64,000 nucleotides of DNA, from assembly GCF_001039355.2 (NCBI RefSeq), contig NW_019774125.1:165516-229515 (forward strand), read 5' to 3'. This stretch comes from Lingula anatina (Eukaryota > Brachiopoda > Lingulata > Lingulida > Lingulidae). Positions 60,556 through 64,000 of this stretch are shown here, in pieces. The position numbers and the translations under genes are program-made. The first letter of the stretch is position 1. The number at the start of each line of letters is the position of its first letter. The notes under the pieces are model-generated. The model was not told the origin of the DNA, searched no databases, and saw only the letters and a list, made by a program, of their open reading frames with translations.

Positions 60556-62307
60556 TTAAAATACGCAGCAATGATTGGAAACAAAAAATTGGTTGTTATA
60601 ATAAGACAAATCCATCAACCTTTTACATGAAAGCACCCCCATTGTAATCCAACACTTAAGAATATTTTGACAGACTTCAAAGATGATAACCCATTGTCGT
60701 TATCCAGTATCGTGAACGTGCAGATAAATTAAGACGTAATATCTGAAAATGTCTTAAATCTGAATAATAAAAGCATAGTTTTTTTCCCTTGTGACTTCTG
60801 TCTTGTCTTCTAAGTTATAATTTCATGTTGAACACGTTCACAAACTTATGTAAATTCATCTGTCCTAATCTATTAAATATTGTTAATCTATAACTATATA
60901 AGTAGCAATGTTAACACAAGGTTATAAATTTAAAAATGCTTCATACTATAGATTAAATTTTTAAAATGCTTCATACTTATACTGCTACTGAACGCGTATC
61001 CACATTTCACACATTATATATGTAGAATAATCTTCAACAAATACAGTGTTAATTAAATTTATATATCAGAGAGACTTTTATGTTCTCGTTGAACGTGCTA
61101 AAACATTGAATGTGAATTATTTTTCATTTACTTCAAGGAAGAAACTATGGTAAATTTTTTCCATTCTGTTACCAAACATATTTTATCATACATAAAGCCA
61201 AAACGACTCAGCGTCTAAATTCAGTATGCGAATCCACCTTTCTTCAAGATGGAAATTAGGTAAACATTTTTATCCTAATGCTGCAGATTTTCACAATGCA
61301 TGTAGCCAGCGCAGACGACTACTACTCATTCTATCACGTGACCGTTTGGCTCTCTACACCACCTTGACTTCAAAGCGAGGTTGAAACAATCATTTGCAAG
61401 ACACATTTGAACGAACACACCATTGGCAATGCATTCTTGATCATATGTATGGTATAAAATGGAAAATGTAGTCCTGTTTACAAAACCTATCACTGAATAT
61501 GCTTGATGTAGAAAATTATGTTGGAACTTAACTGAGAACTGGTATTGCCCTTGTCGCGTACTTTTTTCGGGAAAATATCAGCAAAACTATACTTAATGGG
61601 ATGTTGGTCATATTTTGGACGGGAAAGAAAACAACGTTTTATTCGTCCGAAGTCATATATTGTAGAAATACTTAGTATTCAAATAACTGTCTGAAGAAGG
61701 TCGCGGTCAGTGTCGTGATAGGGAGTCATACGCCAGTCAATCTATAAAGTAGTGGTAGTCGCCAAAATTTCATATAGATTCTGCGTCCAAAATATTATTA
61801 ACTTAATCTAATACTTGTCGTGCAAGCATTATACAAAATGAATTGTAACATAATCCATTCGTTTACATATCGCATTAGGTGAAATAATTTTGTCAACGTT
61901 TGTGTTAAAATGAACAGGTATAGTAATGGAACTGGTCTTATGGAAATTAAACTTTAAAAACACTCAAAATAAAGGATCTGTGGTTTTCAAACGTGGAAAG
62001 TGCAATAAATTTAATGCGTTCTTGCTCAACAAGTGCTATCAGCGGTCAATACACTCGACCATAAAGTTCATGTAAACATCATTATTTCGAAGAATTGGAC
62101 GAGGGTCAAAATCTCCTATGCAAAACGTTGATTTTGGTTTTTGATAAAAAACGACCAAATTTGGAAAAGAATATTTTCTGCGGGACCAAATTGGCCAAAA
62201 ATCAGGATTTTCCTGGTACCATATCAACAGGCCTTTTTGAGCTAAAAAAAGATTTTTTTTCCGGAAATTCGGGGCCAGGGTTTATTGCTAGAAAAAAGGG
62301 AAGGAAA

Positions 62308-62313
62308 TTTATT
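62308..62313 (-). promoter_or_regulatory. Candidate poly(A) signal, gene 2 copy B
   Basis: AATAAA on the minus strand about 125 bp after the stop codon, in the position equivalent to the copy A signal. Confidence 0.4.
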
Positions 62314-62435
62314 TTTGAGCCATGGTCACCCAAATTTGATTCGTGAAGACAGAAGCCTTATCTTGAGATCTACTCAAGAAAAGCGCGCCCAAAATCGGTA
62401 TTAAATTTAAAAATTTCGACGATCAGGGCGTCAAA

Positions 62436-62696
62436 TTAGTCGCAGCAAATACCGATGTGCTCCTGAAATTCTGCTTCTTGGTTTAAGCCGTACTGGCGCA
62501 GACAACGCGGACACAGTAGCTCTGTAGTATGGATATCAGCTCCGTCTTCGAACAACCCGTTGGGAACGTCGGAACCGGTCACGTTTGCATCTGTGTCGTC
62601 ATGCCCTTCCTCGGTGTCTCCGTCGGCCTCGAGGTCGCCCAGTCCGTCGACGACAGTTCTGCCTCCAAAATGCCTGTATTCGGCTCCGCAGGTATG
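62436..62696 (-). CDS. Gene 2 copy B, terminal exon with NOA zinc finger
   Basis: Acceptor CCCTACACAG, 86 residues and TAA. The zinc-finger part is identical in protein sequence to copy A. The two amino-acid changes are in the exon's first codon and in the acidic linker. Confidence 0.83.
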   Translation of the reverse strand, partial: HTCGAEYRHFGGRTVVDGLGDLEADGDTEEGHDDTDANVTGSDVPNGLFEDGADIHTTELLCPRCLRQYGLNQEAEFQEHIGICCD

Positions 62697-62886
62697 CTGT
62701 GTAGGGAAAAAAGAACAGCCCGCTGATAATCTCATTTCACAACGCGAATGTAATGAGGGGGGACAGAGCGCCCCCCTATTCAATCCAAAATGTGAATAAA
62801 TAAATAAACGAGGAAAAAATAAGAAAGAATAGTTAGGCGACACAAAACCTAGCAATTTTAATTGTGCGCTCCATTAGATAGCAAAA

Positions 62887-62925
<39 letters not shown>

Positions 62926-64000
62926 AAATGAAAATTGCACTCACGTTCGGTCGATAATATGTCCTAAATGGTGAGTCATAGTAACCTTTTCTGTTTTGCG
63001 CCATCTGTAAGAGAGTTATCAACATTAGTATCTTTAGTTATATTACTTAAATATAGTAACATCGGAATATACCAATATATTGTGTCTTAGCCTCCATCAA
63101 CAAAACTAAGAAAGCAATTATGTGACGCCGCATTTTCGCGAATTAAGTCACCGCACGTTCTAACGAAAGCAAAGAGAAAAAAGTCTGATAGATCGGGAGA
63201 TTTTCAGTCTGAATCAGGAGACTCCCGACGAGATCTGGAGTGTTGAAAGGCCTGGCAATATTTTATTATATTGGACTACTTCTGCTTTATCTTAGGTCAA
63301 AGTAGACTTAGGCTTTGATTCTTAAGTTAAGACCGATTTTTGGGCTACATAACTTTGTGAAACTTGCCCTAGATGAACTCAAGTTGTCGAACTAGAACGA
63401 AATCTTCCCCTCAGGCAAACTAAATATTATTCCTTGTATTTCATCGTGTTAAGCCCCCCCCCCCCCCCAGGGGCGGATTTAGGCCGTCTTCTGGGTCTTT
63501 CGGAAGACGGTCAGATTTTCAAGTTCACATTGACAGGTATCTATTTTTTCTGTCGGAAGACGGTCAAGAACGGAGGATGGATCAACAAAGACAATTTGGA
63601 AGACTGTCAGAAAATATATCTGGATCCGCCCCTGCCCCCCCCCCCCCTTTTACACTGGACGGCGTTCTTTCTGCGTCCCTCAGTACGGCTCTGTTTGAGA
63701 GTAAAAAAAAAAACAATACTTTACGTGCAGACATGGACCTAACTAGATTATATTTAGGTCCAAGGTGCAGACAACTGGCCAATCATTGAGCATTCATTTT
63801 GCAACCAAGTTAATGCTTGTGCCCCCCTTTTTACGACCACAGCGATGCCAGTTTCATGGTCGCACAAAAGACGCAGAATGGAGACCGTCCAGTGTAAAGG
63901 GGGTTTGAATGCATTTATGGGACTACATGTATGTACCTGTATTCGGAGACACTGCAGCTCTCTCTCAAGATCAGATATCTTCGACTGGGCTATCTCCCTG
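62436..64000 (-). CDS. Gene 2, copy B: same TNIP/ABIN-like 3' exons, continuing past the window
   Basis: Exons at 64000-63937 (partial), 63004-62945 and 62696-62436 repeat copy A with all splice sites, reading frame and zinc ligands intact. Differences from copy A: 2/64 bases in the overlapping UBAN part (Leu to Ile), 6/60 in the linker exon (four substitutions) and 5/261 in the terminal exon (two substitutions: Leu to His at the exon start, His to Asn in the acidic part). The UBAN exon runs off the right edge, so this is the copy that may be connected to the real 5' end. It could be an allele of copy A or a true paralogue. Confidence 0.8.
62891..62919. repeat. (GA)n microsatellite, gene 2 copy B intron
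   Basis: Copy A has a shorter array at 58505-58523. Confidence 0.95.
62945..63004 (-). CDS. Gene 2 copy B, 60-bp linker exon
   Basis: Same boundaries and phase as copy A. It encodes MAQNRKGYYDSPFRTYYRPN. Lys/Arg are swapped at positions 5-6, Tyr becomes Phe and Ser becomes Tyr. Confidence 0.8.
63454..63905. mobile_element. TTAA-flanked inverted-repeat element, copy B, interrupted
   Basis: Same element as at 59057-59274. Its left poly-C has been entered by another element (63468-63634), and its right TTAA has mutated to TTGA. Confidence 0.72.
63468..63634. mobile_element. hAT-like MITE, CAGGGGCGGAT ends, present only in copy B
   Basis: A 167-bp element with inverted ends CAGGGGCGGATTTAG and CTGGATCCGCCCCTG. 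These ends are typical of widespread hAT-derived MITEs in invertebrates. It is inserted in poly-C, so an 8-bp target duplication (all C) is possible but not resolvable. Confidence 0.8.
63937..64000 (-). CDS. Gene 2 copy B, UBAN exon (3' part only)
   Basis: The donor CAG|GTACAT is as in copy A. Only the C-terminal 21 codons of the coiled coil (REIAQSKISDLERELQCLR and the last two residues) are inside the window; the ubiquitin-contacting residues lie just outside. Confidence 0.8.

Larger units (their letters stand above)
59671..64000. repeat. Duplication carrying gene 2 exons, copy B (continues past window)
   Basis: It aligns with copy A across the 3' flank, terminal exon, linker exon, TTAA-type element and the end of the UBAN exon. 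The end of the unit is not in the window. Confidence 0.93.

Overview
The window is animal nuclear DNA: AT-rich and intron-dominated, with short coding exons bounded by consensus GT/AG sites, many microsatellites, and many short terminal-inverted-repeat elements. There are no bacterial-style operons. The gene content (a NEMO/optineurin/ABIN-type protein and a cysteine-rich secreted protein) and the signs of high heterozygosity suggest a marine invertebrate. A mollusc or other lophotrochozoan is most likely, but the species cannot be named from this sequence.

Two genes can be reconstructed with confidence, both on the minus strand. Gene 1 (42418 down to 9386) has six coding exons whose phases all agree. 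They encode a 276-residue protein with a signal peptide, twelve ectodomain cysteines, and a hydrophobic C-terminus that looks like a GPI-attachment signal. I do not recognise its family. Its first exon is separated from the second by a 28 kb intron. Gene 2 lies at the right end as two tandem partial copies: 3' exons at 58050-59574 and again at 62436-64000, the second running off the window. It encodes a UBAN ubiquitin-binding coiled coil followed by a C-terminal NOA-type CCHC zinc finger, as in TNIP2/ABIN-2, NEMO and optineurin.

Layout: 1-9385 is the 3' flank of gene 1, with microsatellites, a nested ATCGATCT-type inverted-repeat element and no convincing exon. 9386-42418 is gene 1; its first intron contains a 5.7 kb near-identical tandem duplication (16227-21987 and 21989-27621), a 259-bp fold-back palindrome and two clusters of CRE-like octamers. 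42419-46960 is the upstream flank of gene 1. 46961-55400 is sparse, with two weak minus-strand exon candidates, two LINE remnants and several small inverted-repeat elements. 55698-64000 holds the gene 2 copies.

Both duplications look at least partly like assembly products. A single N sits exactly at the junction of the first duplication. Another N lies inside a transposable element at the edge of the second. A third (18857) separates two contig ends that still overlap by about 165 bp. The simplest reading is that two divergent haplotypes were placed end to end. If so, the copy pairs are allele pairs that record transposon-insertion and minisatellite polymorphism. No biochemical system beyond the two genes is visible, and most of the remaining sequence is intron, flank and small repeats.
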